DNA from: Rhizobium sp. 18055
Lineage (GTDB): Bacteria > Pseudomonadota > Alphaproteobacteria > Rhizobiales > Rhizobiaceae
NCBI RefSeq assembly: GCF_902706285.1
Contig: NZ_CACSKD010000004.1
Span: 124,001 to 188,000 of the forward strand
Reading direction: 5' to 3'
DNA length: 64,000 nt
The notes beneath the pieces are model-generated. The model saw only the letters and a list, made by a program, of their open reading frames with translations. It did no database searches and was not told the origin of the DNA. The translations under genes and the position numbers were made by a program. The first letter of the stretch is position 1, and the number at the start of each line of letters is the position of its first letter. Positions 8,761 to 18,222 of the stretch are shown here, in pieces.

Positions 8761-11190
8761 ATGGATAAATCACCAAACCCGCCGGCGCTTCTGAGCCGCC
8801 TGTGGCTGGTCTTGCTGGGCGCGGTCATCGCGCTCGCCGGACTTTTCTTCGCGATCGGCGGCGGCAAGCTCGTCTCGCTCGGCGGCAGCTGGTACTTCCT
8901 GCTCGCCGGCATCGGTCTTGTCATCTCAGGTGTTCTGATCATCATGCGCAGGCCGCTGGGCGCTTTGCTCTTCGGTCTCATCTTCGTGCTATCGGTCATC
9001 TGGGCCGTATGGGACGCCGGCTTTGAATTCTGGCCGCTGATCTCGCGCCTTCTGGCGATCAGCATCGGCGCAACCGTCGTCGCACTGACCTACCCGCTGC
9101 TGCGCAAGGCCTCCGGCCGTGCACCGGCCTATGTGCCGTCCTTCCTGATCGCCGCCGTTCTGGCGATCGCGTCGGCTGGCGGCGTTGCCGGCATGTTCGT
9201 GCCGCACCCGACCGTTGCCTTTTCCGGCACCCCTTCGCCGCTTGTCCCGGTCGATCCGGCCAAGGAGCAGAAGAACTGGGAAGCCTATGGCAATACGGCG
9301 GGCGGCTCACGCTTTGCAGCACTCGACCAGATCACCCGCGACAACGTCAAGAACCTGACCGTCGCCTGGACCTACCATACCGGCGACACGCCGATCAGCC
9401 CCGGCGCCAATGGCGCGGAAGACCAGCAGACACCGCTGCAGGTCGGCGACAAGGTGTTCCTCTGCACCCCGCATAACAACGTCATCGCCATCGACGCCGA
9501 TACCGGCAAGGAGCTCTGGAAGAACGAGATCAACGCAAAATCGTCCGTCTGGATGCGTTGCCGCGGTCTTGCCTATTTCGATGCGACCCAGGCTGTCGTT
9601 CAGCCGACCATTCCGGGCTCGACGCCCGTTACGGCCGCCGTCGTTGCCGAAGGCGCACCCTGCCAGCGCCGCGTGCTGATGAACTCGATCAACGCGCAGC
9701 TCTACGCGATCGATGCCGATACCGGCAAGTTCTGCGCTGACTTCGGCACCGATGGCCGCGTCGACCTGAAGATCGGCATGGGCAATGCGCCCGATCCGCA
9801 ATATGTCCTGACCTCGGCTCCGACGCTTGCCGGAACCACAGTTGTGGTCGGCGGCCGCGTTGCCGACAACGTCCAGGTCGACATGCCGGGCGGCGTCATG
9901 CGTGGCTTCGACGTCATCACCGGCGAACTGCGCTGGGCTTTCGATCCGGGCAACCCCAACATCACCAAGCTGCCGCCGGAAGGCGAAAGCTATACGCGTT
10001 CGACCCCGAACGTGTGGGCAGCAATGTCTTATGACGCCGCTTCCAACACGGTGTTCATGCCGGTCGGCAGCCCCTCGGTTGACATCTATGGCAAGCCGCG
10101 CACGGATCTCGACCACAAATACGGTGCCTCGATGCTGGCGCTCGACGCCACCAGCGGCAAGGAAAAGTGGGTCTACCAGACAGTCCACAACGACCTGTGG
10201 GACTTCGACGTGCCGATGCAGCCGTCGTTCATCGACTTCCCGAAGGCTGACGGCACCAAGGTTCCCGCCCTCGTATTCGGCACCAAGGCCGGCCAGATCT
10301 GGGTGCTCGACCGGGCAACCGGCCAGCCGCTGACCAAGGTCGAAAACGTTCCGGTCAAGCCGGGCAACATTCCGGGCGAACCCTATTCGCCGACCCAGCC
10401 GAAATCGGTCGGCATGCCGCAGATCGGCGCGGAAACGCTGACCGAGAGCGACATGTGGGGTGCCACGCCGTTCGACCAGCTGCTATGCCGCATCGCCTTC
10501 AAAGGGATGCGCTATGACGGCCTCTACACTGTGCCGGACACGACGCTGTCGCTCGCCTATCCAGGCTCGCTGGGCGGCATGAACTGGGGCGGTCTTTCCA
10601 CTGACCCGACGACCAACACGATCTTCGTCAACGACATGCGTCTCGGCCTGTGGAGCCAGATGGTTGCCGCTGCGCCAAGCGACAAGGTCGCCGGCGGCGG
10701 TGAATCGGTCAACACCGGCATGGGCATCGTGCCGATGAAGGGCACGCCTTACGCAGTCAACAAGAACCGCTTCCTGTCGGCACTCGGCATCCCCTGCCAG
10801 AAGCCGCCATTCGGCTCGATGACCGCGATCGACATGACGACGCAGAAGATCAAGTGGCAGGTGCCTGTTGGTACCGTGCAGGACACCGGCCCGCTCGGCA
10901 TCAAGATGGGCGTGCAGATGCCGATCGGCATGCCGACACTCGGTGGCACGCTTGCCACCCAGGGCGGCCTGCTGTTCATCGCCGGCACCCAGGACTACTA
11001 CCTGCGCGCCTTCGACACTGCGACCGGCAAGGAAATCTGGAAGGCCCGTATGCCGGTTGGCAGCCAGGGCGGCCCGATGACCTACAAGTCGCCGAAGACA
11101 GGCAAGCAGTATGTCGTCATCTCCGCCGGTGGCGGCCGCCAGTCGCCCGATCGCGGCGACTACGTGATCGCCTACGCCCTGCCGAACTGA
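8761..11190 (+). CDS. gcd: Membrane-bound PQQ-dependent glucose dehydrogenase
   Basis: This quinoprotein oxidises glucose (or a related aldose, quinate or shikimate) to the lactone in the periplasm and passes electrons to ubiquinone. The N-terminal 145 residues hold about five membrane helices. The rest is an eight-bladed propeller with repeated tryptophan-docking motifs (for example ALDATSGKEKWVYQT and AFDTATGKEIWKARM) and a canonical start, NWEAYGNTAGGSRFAAL. Length of 809 aa matches Gcd. A strong hairpin follows the stop codon. No pqq biosynthesis genes are in the window, so the cofactor must come from elsewhere or from the medium. Confidence 0.92.
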   Translation: MDKSPNPPALLSRLWLVLLGAVIALAGLFFAIGGGKLVSLGGSWYFLLAGIGLVISGVLIIMRRPLGALLFGLIFVLSVIWAVWDAGFEFWPLISRLLAISIGATVVALTYPLLRKASGRAPAYVPSFLIAAVLAIASAGGVAGMFVPHPTVAFSGTPSPLVPVDPAKEQKNWEAYGNTAGGSRFAALDQITRDNVKNLTVAWTYHTGDTPISPGANGAEDQQTPLQVGDKVFLCTPHNNVIAIDADTGKELWKNEINAKSSVWMRCRGLAYFDATQAVVQPTIPGSTPVTAAVVAEGAPCQRRVLMNSINAQLYAIDADTGKFCADFGTDGRVDLKIGMGNAPDPQYVLTSAPTLAGTTVVVGGRVADNVQVDMPGGVMRGFDVITGELRWAFDPGNPNITKLPPEGESYTRSTPNVWAAMSYDAASNTVFMPVGSPSVDIYGKPRTDLDHKYGASMLALDATSGKEKWVYQTVHNDLWDFDVPMQPSFIDFPKADGTKVPALVFGTKAGQIWVLDRATGQPLTKVENVPVKPGNIPGEPYSPTQPKSVGMPQIGAETLTESDMWGATPFDQLLCRIAFKGMRYDGLYTVPDTTLSLAYPGSLGGMNWGGLSTDPTTNTIFVNDMRLGLWSQMVAAAPSDKVAGGGESVNTGMGIVPMKGTPYAVNKNRFLSALGIPCQKPPFGSMTAIDMTTQKIKWQVPVGTVQDTGPLGIKMGVQMPIGMPTLGGTLATQGGLLFIAGTQDYYLRAFDTATGKEIWKARMPVGSQGGPMTYKSPKTGKQYVVISAGGGRQSPDRGDYVIAYALPN

Positions 11191-11239
11191 GCGTAAGCGA
11201 AAATCAACACAAAGGGGCCACGCGCTGGCCCCTACAATA

Positions 11240-11281
11240 CGAACAAACCCCGCCAGTTCAGATCCTGGCGGGGTTTGTTCG
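11240..11281. terminator. Perfect 17-bp inverted repeat, likely bidirectional terminator
   Basis: Arms at 11240-11256 and 11265-11281 are perfectly complementary over 17 bp with an 8-nt loop. The AAAC/GTTTG ends give moderate T-tracts on both strands. It lies between the glucose dehydrogenase gene (+) and the convergent iron ABC operon (-), where a shared terminator is expected. Confidence 0.75.
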
Positions 11282-11385
11282 TTTGAGCAAAGGGGCAATT
11301 GCGCTTTGGGTGAAAGCAGAGCACCCGGCTGAAATGTCCTCGGTTTTCCCAGAGCGCCAGAAGCCTTTGAAGTCAGTTGGCGCGG

Positions 11386-12138
11386 TCAGATCGCGCCGTC
11401 AACGATCACCAATGGCGTACCTTGCGAGCATTGTTCGATCCGTGCGTCGATCTTGTAGATCTCGCGCAGCATGGTCCTGGTGATCACCGCGTTGGTCTCG
11501 CCACTTGCAACCATCTTTCCATTGCTGATGACAATGGTGTTTTCGCAGTAGCGCAGCGCATGATTGAGGTCATGGAGCGCGATGAGGACAATCAGGCCGT
11601 CTCGTTTCGCGGTCTCTGAGATAAAGCTCAATACCTCCACCTGCCGATGCAGGTCGAGCGCAGACGTCGGCTCGTCCATCAACAGGACCTCCGGATTGCG
11701 GATGAGCGCCTGGGCCAAGGACACCAGCTGCCGCTGCCCGCCGGACAGCTCTCCAAGCCCGCGAAACGCCAGATCGTCGATCCGCAACGCCTTCAGGACC
11801 CGATCGATCTCGATCAGTTCCTCGTCGGCCACCCGCCAGCTGCTGCCCTGTTTCGCCGACAGGAGCACGGATTCGTACACGGTCAGCACAGCATTGGCAG
11901 CGGTATCCTGAGGCATGTAACAGATGGTCCGGGGCCCCGCCTGCGTGCCGGAGAGTTCGACCAGCCCGGGCCCCTTGATGAGCGATGCAATGCGCTTGAA
12001 GAGTGTCGATTTGCCGGCGGCGTTCGGCCCGATGATCGCGGTCACACTACCGCTTTTCAGGTCGTCGATGCTGACATCGGAGAGAACCCTGGCCCGGCCG
12101 TAATTGGCGCCGAGATCCTTGAGGGCGAGCGCTACCAT
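11386..12138 (-). CDS. Iron-siderophore ABC transporter ATP-binding protein
   Basis: Cytoplasmic ATPase of the FecE/FepC type. Walker A is GPNAAGKST, the signature is LSGGQRQLVSLAQAL, and Walker B is VLLMDEPTSALD. The 250-aa length is typical. It is the third gene of a binding protein-permease-ATPase operon and overlaps the permease gene by 7 bp. The iron assignment rests on the permease family, the binding protein type and the iron-responsive box upstream of the operon. Confidence 0.88.
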   Translation of the reverse strand: MVALALKDLGANYGRARVLSDVSIDDLKSGSVTAIIGPNAAGKSTLFKRIASLIKGPGLVELSGTQAGPRTICYMPQDTAANAVLTVYESVLLSAKQGSSWRVADEELIEIDRVLKALRIDDLAFRGLGELSGGQRQLVSLAQALIRNPEVLLMDEPTSALDLHRQVEVLSFISETAKRDGLIVLIALHDLNHALRYCENTIVISNGKMVASGETNAVITRTMLREIYKIDARIEQCSQGTPLVIVDGAI

Positions 12139-13202
12139 GCGCGCCTCCTGTTGGTGAAGATAAGGACAAAGAAAAACGGCACGCCCACCAGCGCGGTGAT
12201 CACGCCGATTGGCAGGATGGCGCCTGGAATGAGCATCTTGCTGACGACAGATGTGACCGACAGCAACAGGGCGCCGCAGATGACGGCACCGGGGAGGAAG
12301 AAGCGTTGGTCTTCGCCGACGACCATGCGCGCGATATGCGGCCCGACCAATCCGACGAAGCCGATCGTTCCCACGAATGAAACCGGAATTGCGGCGAGCA
12401 GGCTCACGATCATCATCGTCTGCAGGCGAAGCCGGCGGACATTGATACCCATGCTCGCCGCCTTGTCGTCGCCGAGCCTGAGGGCAGTCAGGGCCCAGGC
12501 ATCCTTCATGAACAGAGGAACGGTGACCACGAGAACACCGGCGGTGAACCAGACCTTCGGCCAGGTCGCCTTGGTGAGGCTACCCATCGTCCAGAAGACC
12601 ACGGCTGAAAGGGCCTGCTCCGAGGCAAGATATTCGAGCAGCGAAAGTGCGGCGTTGAAGGTGAAGACCAGCGCGATCCCGAGCAGTACGATGGTCTCGA
12701 CGCTGACACCGCGCATGGTGGAGGCGAAGTGGATGAAGAGAGCGGCAGCCATCGCCATCAGGAAGGCGTTCAGCGGCACCATATACTGGATGGCGCCTGG
12801 AAACAGCGAAACGCCACCGACCAGCGCCAAGGCGGCACCGAAGCTTGCCGCAGCCGAAATGCCGAGCGTGAAGGGGCTCGCCAGCGGGTTCGAAAGGATC
12901 GTCTGCATCTGCGCGCCGGCAACCGACAGCGACGCACCGACGGTGACCGCCATCAGGGCGATCGGCATGCGGATATCCCAGATGATGACCCTCAGTTGCG
13001 TGGCCGCAGCAGCCGGATCGGCCAGCGCCGACAGCACCTCAGACAGCGAATAATTGGCAGGCCCAAGCGCCATGTCGAGTGCGATGCTGACGCAGAGCGC
13101 AAAGGTGAGAAGGACAAGGGTGACGATACGGCGAAAGGCAAGGGCGCGATATTGCTCGCGCCCGGCCACCTTTGTCTCGACGGCGCTGACAGCCATTCTC
13201 AC
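12132..13202 (-). CDS. Iron-siderophore ABC transporter permease (FecCD family)
   Basis: A 356-aa FecCD/BtuC-type permease with about nine or ten membrane helices. Family motifs include IWDIRMPIALMAVTVGASLSVAGAQMQTILSNPLASPFTLGIS and FVGLVGPHIARMVVG. A single permease gene implies a homodimer, as in BtuC. The GTG start at 13202 overlaps the stop of the binding protein gene; ATG 13196 is a possible alternative two codons later. It moves ferric chelates or a related metal complex across the inner membrane. Confidence 0.88.
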   Translation of the reverse strand: MRMAVSAVETKVAGREQYRALAFRRIVTLVLLTFALCVSIALDMALGPANYSLSEVLSALADPAAAATQLRVIIWDIRMPIALMAVTVGASLSVAGAQMQTILSNPLASPFTLGISAAASFGAALALVGGVSLFPGAIQYMVPLNAFLMAMAAALFIHFASTMRGVSVETIVLLGIALVFTFNAALSLLEYLASEQALSAVVFWTMGSLTKATWPKVWFTAGVLVVTVPLFMKDAWALTALRLGDDKAASMGINVRRLRLQTMMIVSLLAAIPVSFVGTIGFVGLVGPHIARMVVGEDQRFFLPGAVICGALLLSVTSVVSKMLIPGAILPIGVITALVGVPFFFVLIFTNRRRAW

Positions 13203-14329
13203 ATGTCCTTCAGGGAGACGAAATAGCCCTGCTTGTAGTCGAGCGGCAGGAAGCGGGCATGCAGTTCCTTGAAGGTCGCTTCCGGATCGAGGTCAGCGAA
13301 AAGATCGGGATGCAGCCACTTGGCCATCTCCTGAATGGCGACGAACTGGTATGGGTTGTTGTAGAACTGGTGCCAGATCGCATGGACGTTGCCATCGGCA
13401 ACCGCCTTGACGCCTGTGAATGCTGGCCGCCTGGTCAGCGCTTCCAGCTTGCGATGCGCTTCCTTGAGATCGACACCATAGCCGACGCCGACCCAGGCGC
13501 CGCCCGGAACATACTTGTCCCAGTTGCCGCCGGTGATGATGATCTGGTCTGGATTGGAGGCAATCACCTGCTCGGGATTGACGGTGCCGAATGTGCCGGG
13601 GATGATGTCCTTGGCCATGTTGATGCCACCGGCGATCTCGACCATCTTGCCGAAGTTCTCGTTGCCGAAGGACATGCAGCAATCCTCCGAATATCCGCCG
13701 GCACGTTCGACGAAGACGAGCGGCTTTTTCGGATTGTTCTTTTCGAGAACGTCGGTGACGCGCTTGATGCTGTCGGAGCGGAATTTGATGAAGCCCTCGG
13801 CAACATCTTCCTTGCCCATCAACTGCCCCATGATGCGCATGCTCGGCTCGGTGTTTTCCATCGGCTTTTCGCGGAAGTCGATATAGACAAGCGGGATGCC
13901 GACCTTGCCGAGTTTTTCGATATAGCCGGCCTCTTCCGTTGCTGTCTTCGCGTCGATGTTCATCAGGATAACGTCAGGCTTCAGGGCAACCGCCTGCTCG
14001 ATGTCGAAGGACCCATCCTTCATGCCACCGAAGGTCGGGAGCCTGGCGATGTCAGGATACTTTGCGAGATAGGCGTCATAGGACTCGGGATCGGCCTTCG
14101 ACAGATCGTCGCGCCATCCGACGACGTGTTCGAACGGGGCCTGCTTGTCGAGGGCGGCGAGGAAGTAGATTTGCCGACCCTCGCCAAGGATCATGTGTTT
14201 CACCGGCGCGTTCACCTCGACGCTCCGCCCCGTCACATCCCTGATGGTGACAACATCGGCCAGGGCAGGCCAGGCCGTGGATACGAATAGGGCCGCTGCA
14301 AGTGCGCGGGCTTTGCCGGTCAGACGCAT
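13199..14329 (-). CDS. Iron-siderophore ABC transporter substrate-binding protein
   Basis: A periplasmic class III (FepB/BtuF fold) binding protein of 376 aa with a Sec signal peptide ending near WPALA (about residue 24). The mature part starts with the standard VVTIRDVTGRSVEVNAPVK. Two adjacent cysteines occur in SEDCCMSFGNE, unusual in this class. It is first in the operon, with a TGA-N9-TCA iron box about 45 bp upstream of the ATG. The exact ligand (hydroxamate, catecholate or heme) is not deducible from sequence alone. Confidence 0.85.
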   Translation of the reverse strand: MRLTGKARALAAALFVSTAWPALADVVTIRDVTGRSVEVNAPVKHMILGEGRQIYFLAALDKQAPFEHVVGWRDDLSKADPESYDAYLAKYPDIARLPTFGGMKDGSFDIEQAVALKPDVILMNIDAKTATEEAGYIEKLGKVGIPLVYIDFREKPMENTEPSMRIMGQLMGKEDVAEGFIKFRSDSIKRVTDVLEKNNPKKPLVFVERAGGYSEDCCMSFGNENFGKMVEIAGGINMAKDIIPGTFGTVNPEQVIASNPDQIIITGGNWDKYVPGGAWVGVGYGVDLKEAHRKLEALTRRPAFTGVKAVADGNVHAIWHQFYNNPYQFVAIQEMAKWLHPDLFADLDPEATFKELHARFLPLDYKQGYFVSLKDM

Positions 14330-14371
14330 GGTAAATCACTCCCGTGGAAATTTACCTCGTCTATTATTTTA

Positions 14372-14386
14372 TGATTTAAATAGTCA
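14372..14386. promoter_or_regulatory. Iron-responsive operator (RirA-type IRO box)
   Basis: The sequence TGATTTAAATAGTCA matches the rhizobial iron-responsive operator pattern TGA-N9-TCA exactly. It lies in an AT-rich segment 43-57 bp upstream of the iron-siderophore binding protein gene. RirA is the known iron-sulfur repressor that binds this motif in Rhizobium and Agrobacterium. Regulation of this operon by RirA is inferred, not shown. Confidence 0.7.
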
Positions 14387-14443
14387 AGTTATATCTATTA
14401 GAATCGTTTCAAGGTGACTTGAGGCAGCGCGATGCCATTGGCC

Positions 14444-15859
14444 TCATTGGACCGGCAGATGGATTTCCGCCCTCAGACCAATCGGTTCGAGATTGGACAG
14501 CAATATCGTCCCGCCGTGAGCCTGGACGATGCTCCGGGCAATCGACAGGCCGAGGCCTATGCCGCCGGTTTCTGTGCTGCGGGACGGCTCCAGGCGCACG
14601 AAGGGCTGAAAAGCGTCGTCCATTCTGTCGGCTGGAATGCCAGGTCCAGAATCATCAACGATGATCCGGATAAAGTCCTGGTCCCGGTGAAGTGAGAGGG
14701 ATGCTCTCTCCCCGTAGCGTAATGCGTTCTCGACCAGATTTCTGATGGCCCGTTTCAAGGCAACAGGTCGGCAGGGCAATTGGATCGCCGCGGATGCCGT
14801 CAGTGACACGTCGCCTTTGCCCATGCGAAACTCATCAAGAACTTGCTCGACAAGCTCGACGACATTGACGACAGAGGTTGTTTCCGTGGTCGCCTCTGCG
14901 CGCGTGAAGGCAAGGGTAGCCTCACAGATGATCGTGAGTTCCTCGATCGTCGCGACGAGATCATCGCGCGTCGCCTCGTCATCGATGAGCTCCGCCTTCA
15001 GTCGAAGCGTGGTCAGGGGCGTGCGCAAATCGTGGCTGATGCTGGCGAGCAGACGCAGTCGGTCCCGCATGAACAGGCCGAGCCTTTCCTGCATGGTATT
15101 GAACGCGCGGATCGTCGACGAAACCTCCGAGGGACCATTTGGAACAAGCGGCTGCACCTCCTCCCCGCGACCAAGCCGTTCGGATGCGTCTGCCAGCGCC
15201 CTCAACGACGTGGTCTGCGATCTGACGGCCAGGATCACCACGGCAGTGACCGCCAGCGAAGAAAACAGAAACGAAAGGAAGGCGGCCCAGTTCCAGGCGC
15301 CGGGTACGGTGATCGCTGTACGTGTCACCAGCCAACGGCCATCCGGGAACGGCACCATCAGCGACAGTGCGACAATCCGAAAGCGGTCGGCTCCAATGCG
15401 ATCTTGTTGACTAGGCTCGTCGAAATGGGATCGATCGATATCTCCACCGTGCCGCTCGCAAGCGTGCTCAAACTGCTGCAGCGGCTCGATCGTCACGATC
15501 GGGAAACCCGTTTGCAGACCGTGGAGCTGCCGTTTCAAGATCCCGGCGAGTTCCTGCTCGGGTGCTGACATTTCGTGCTTGACCGGGGCATCCGCCGTCA
15601 CGGCCGCGCAGGATTGTCTCGACCCGAAGGCGTCCGTCAGCACTTTAGAATCGTCAGCTCGATGAGAGATCACAAGCTTTGCCAATGTGACCGTCTGGTT
15701 GAGCGCCTGGCCGTGGACGATGTCATCGATGACATTGTCCTGCTGCCCATGCAGCACGAAGATCAACCCTATCTGCGCCACTGCCAAGGCCGCAACCAGC
15801 ATGACGACAAGCCTCGTTGCCAGAGATCTCGGCCAAAACATGCTCAGTGGGCTGTTCAA
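14444..15859 (-). CDS. Sensor histidine kinase
   Basis: A 471-aa membrane kinase of the EnvZ/OmpR-partner class. Membrane helices at about 15-37 and 190-212 flank a periplasmic sensor of roughly 150 residues. HAMP follows (about 213-265), then the H-box ISHDLRTPL with phospho-acceptor H276, the N-box RNLVENALRYG and the G-boxes DDSGPGIP and GLGLSIA. TTG 15859 has GAGGAG six bases upstream and overlaps the response regulator stop by 4 bp; ATG 15841 is the alternative. It pairs with the preceding regulator, and both are divergent from the efflux pump genes. Confidence 0.9.
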   Translation of the reverse strand: MNSPLSMFWPRSLATRLVVMLVAALAVAQIGLIFVLHGQQDNVIDDIVHGQALNQTVTLAKLVISHRADDSKVLTDAFGSRQSCAAVTADAPVKHEMSAPEQELAGILKRQLHGLQTGFPIVTIEPLQQFEHACERHGGDIDRSHFDEPSQQDRIGADRFRIVALSLMVPFPDGRWLVTRTAITVPGAWNWAAFLSFLFSSLAVTAVVILAVRSQTTSLRALADASERLGRGEEVQPLVPNGPSEVSSTIRAFNTMQERLGLFMRDRLRLLASISHDLRTPLTTLRLKAELIDDEATRDDLVATIEELTIICEATLAFTRAEATTETTSVVNVVELVEQVLDEFRMGKGDVSLTASAAIQLPCRPVALKRAIRNLVENALRYGERASLSLHRDQDFIRIIVDDSGPGIPADRMDDAFQPFVRLEPSRSTETGGIGLGLSIARSIVQAHGGTILLSNLEPIGLRAEIHLPVQ

Positions 15860-16578
15860 GAGAGCTCCTCGACGTGACCGGCAAAGGTATACCCATCACC
15901 CCACACCGTCCTGATCAGCGCGGGCTGTTGCGGATCCGTCTCGAGACGGCGGCGCAAGCGGCTGACGAGATTGTCTATGCTTCGGTCGAAAACCTGCGCC
16001 GAGCGCCCGGCGGTGATGTCGAGCAACTGATTGCGCGTCAGAACGACACCGGGCCGGGTGACGAGAGCGAGAAGCAGGCGATATTCGGCTGTGCCAAGAG
16101 GAATTTCCGCGCCGGCTTCATCCAGCAGGGCCCTGCGCGAAACGTCCAGCGTCCAGCGGCCGAAAACATAGCGTTTCCGCTCCGGTTCTGCTGGTGCCGC
16201 CGACATGGCGTTGACCCTGCGTAGCAATGCGCGAATGCGCGCAAGCAGCTCCCGCGGATTGAACGGCTTGGTGACATAGTCGTCGGCGCCGAGTTCCAGA
16301 CCGATGATCCGATCGGTTTCATCGGACACGGCCGTCAGAAGGACGATTGGAATGTTGCCCTCGTGCCGCAGCGATCGGCACAACGACAACCCATCTTCGC
16401 CCGGCATCATGATGTCGAGAACCACAAGGTCGATCGATGCCGTTTTCAGCTGCTGCCGCATCTCGGTGCCGCCGTTTGCCGTGCTGACGCGCAGACCATT
16501 TTTCGCAAGATATTTGGCAAGGAGATCGCGGATCTCCTTGTGGTCATCGACGACGAGGACGTGGGCGGTTCGTTCCAT
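15856..16578 (-). CDS. OmpR-family response regulator
   Basis: A 240-aa receiver plus winged-helix regulator. Visible residues are D11/D12, phospho-acceptor D55 in LVVLDIMMP, and K104 in YVTKPF. The C-terminal Trans_reg_C domain contains the GTAEYRLLLALVTRPG start and the recognition helix SIDNLVSRLRRRLE. ATG 16578 is chosen because the receiver begins right there; an upstream ATG at 16692 would add 38 residues without homology. It is transcribed with the kinase and is divergent from the RND efflux operon, a common arrangement for pump regulators. Confidence 0.92.
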   Translation of the reverse strand: MERTAHVLVVDDHKEIRDLLAKYLAKNGLRVSTANGGTEMRQQLKTASIDLVVLDIMMPGEDGLSLCRSLRHEGNIPIVLLTAVSDETDRIIGLELGADDYVTKPFNPRELLARIRALLRRVNAMSAAPAEPERKRYVFGRWTLDVSRRALLDEAGAEIPLGTAEYRLLLALVTRPGVVLTRNQLLDITAGRSAQVFDRSIDNLVSRLRRRLETDPQQPALIRTVWGDGYTFAGHVEELS

Positions 16579-16920
16579 GGTGGCTCCGGTTCCTCCTCCG
16601 ATAGACGCTCGATTGCTGGCAGGCCCCTGTTTGATGATCGACGGCCTTATGACGCAAGGTCTAAATTGTAACCAAATGTCGCAAGCTTCCAAGCGTGACA
16701 GAACTGCTTACCGAATAGCGGGCTGGCGGCAAACACTCATGACATGTCTCGGCGATGGTCACCGCAGTTTGATCCAGAAGCCCGGATCCGGCGTAGGCAT
16801 TGCTTTGTGTGTGCGGTCGCAGCGGAAATTTATCCCCTGCGACCTCGGCGCAAGCGTTCAAGCCCTGCCGGTCCGGCTCGAGGGCAACCAGCAGACAATT
16901 TCGGATCGGAAGACCTTACC
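16579..16920. other. Divergent promoter region between two-component and efflux operons
   Basis: About 340 bp separate the response regulator from the efflux adaptor. No gene is convincing here; in-frame extensions of both neighbours run into it but lack family support. It should hold both promoters and the regulator binding sites. Confidence 0.5.
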
Positions 16921-18222
16921 ATGTCCAATCTACCACAAGAGCGACGCGCAACACCCGACAGGTCGCGTCTCCTCATGGCGATGCGCCGCACTGTTCCCGT
17001 GCTGGCGGTGATCACGCCGATGCTCATCTCGCTATCGATTTCCCTGCAATCATGCACGGAACAGAAGGCCGCTCAGGAACAGAAGGCACCCGCCAAGACG
17101 GAGGTCAGCGTCATGGCGCTGCATCCGCAATCGGTTGCCATCACCGCCGAGGTTCCCGGACGGACGGCCGCGTCGCTGGTCGCCGAGGTTCGGCCGCAGG
17201 TCAGCGGAATCATCCGGGCCCGCAACTTCAAGGAAGGCAGCGAGGTCAAGGCCGGCGACACGCTTTATGAAATTGACCCCAGCGCCTACCAGGCAGCCTA
17301 CGACAGCGCCAATGCCGCGCTGCAAAAGACAGAAGGGGCTGTGCCAAGCGCCCAGGCGAAGGTCGATCGCTACAATGGCTTGAGCACACAGAGCGCCGTC
17401 AGCAAGCAGGACCTCGACGATGCCCGCTCGACGCTGGTCCAGGCGCAGGCCGATGTCGCCGCGGCCAAGGCAGCACTGGAAACGGCACGCATCAGTCTCG
17501 GTTACACCAAGATCCTTGCCCCGATTTCCGGTCGCATCGATGCGTCGTCGGTAACGGTCGGTGCACTGGTGACCGCCGAGCAGACGACGGCACTTGCCAC
17601 CATCAACCAGCTCGACCCGATCAACGTCGATGTCACGCAGTCGAGCACCAATCTTCTGGCGCTTCGCCGGGCAGCGGCAGACGGCCGGCTCAAGGTTGCC
17701 GGCGACAACGTGTCCGTCAAACTCAAGCTGGAAGACGGATCGAAGTATCCCCAGCCGGGAAGCTTTGCTTTTGCGGAGGCGTCCATATCCGAGACGGTTG
17801 GCACATTCACCGCACGCGCGGTGTTTCCGAACCCGGATCGGCTGATCCTGCCGGGCATGTATGTCAGGGCAACGATCGAAGAGGGCGTAGCGCCGAATAG
17901 CTATCTGGTTCCCCAGCGTTCGGTCACCCGCAACACCAAAGGCCAGGCAACGGCGTTCTTCGTGGCGGCCGATGGCAAAGTACAGCAGCGCATCCTTGCG
18001 GTCCAACGCAGCATCGGCAACAGCTGGCTGGTTGGAGAAGGCATTGCCGATGGCGACCGCGTTGTCGTCGAGGGATTGCAGAACGTGCGCGATGGCCAGG
18101 AGGTCAAGGCCGACGAGGTGACGGTCAATGACGCCACCGGCGAGTTGTCGCAAACGACGTCCGACAAGGCCGGCGCTGACAAGCAGGCGGAGAATACCGC
18201 AATCAAAAGCGAGGTGAATTGA
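16921..18222 (+). CDS. RND efflux periplasmic adaptor (AcrA/MexE-like)
   Basis: A 433-aa membrane fusion protein. The N-terminus is hydrophobic and ends with ISLQSC, a near-lipobox, so it may be a lipoprotein like AcrA. The body shows the lipoyl halves ([32 protein letters not shown] and [15 protein letters not shown]), the coiled-coil between them, and the beta-barrel and membrane-proximal domains. ATG 16921 is chosen over upstream in-frame starts because MSNLPQ begins just after GGAAG. It is followed directly by the pump gene. No outer-membrane channel gene is present locally. Confidence 0.9.
   Translation: MSNLPQERRATPDRSRLLMAMRRTVPVLAVITPMLISLSISLQSCTEQKAAQEQKAPAKTEVSVMALHPQSVAITAEVPGRTAASLVAEVRPQVSGIIRARNFKEGSEVKAGDTLYEIDPSAYQAAYDSANAALQKTEGAVPSAQAKVDRYNGLSTQSAVSKQDLDDARSTLVQAQADVAAAKAALETARISLGYTKILAPISGRIDASSVTVGALVTAEQTTALATINQLDPINVDVTQSSTNLLALRRAAADGRLKVAGDNVSVKLKLEDGSKYPQPGSFAFAEASISETVGTFTARAVFPNPDRLILPGMYVRATIEEGVAPNSYLVPQRSVTRNTKGQATAFFVAADGKVQQRILAVQRSIGNSWLVGEGIADGDRVVVEGLQNVRDGQEVKADEVTVNDATGELSQTTSDKAGADKQAENTAIKSEVN

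Noticed and set aside
11647..13053. 468-codon plus-strand open frame opposite the iron importer genes
   Set aside because: It is antisense to a complete FecCD permease and ATPase; low-complexity Arg/Thr/Ser composition.
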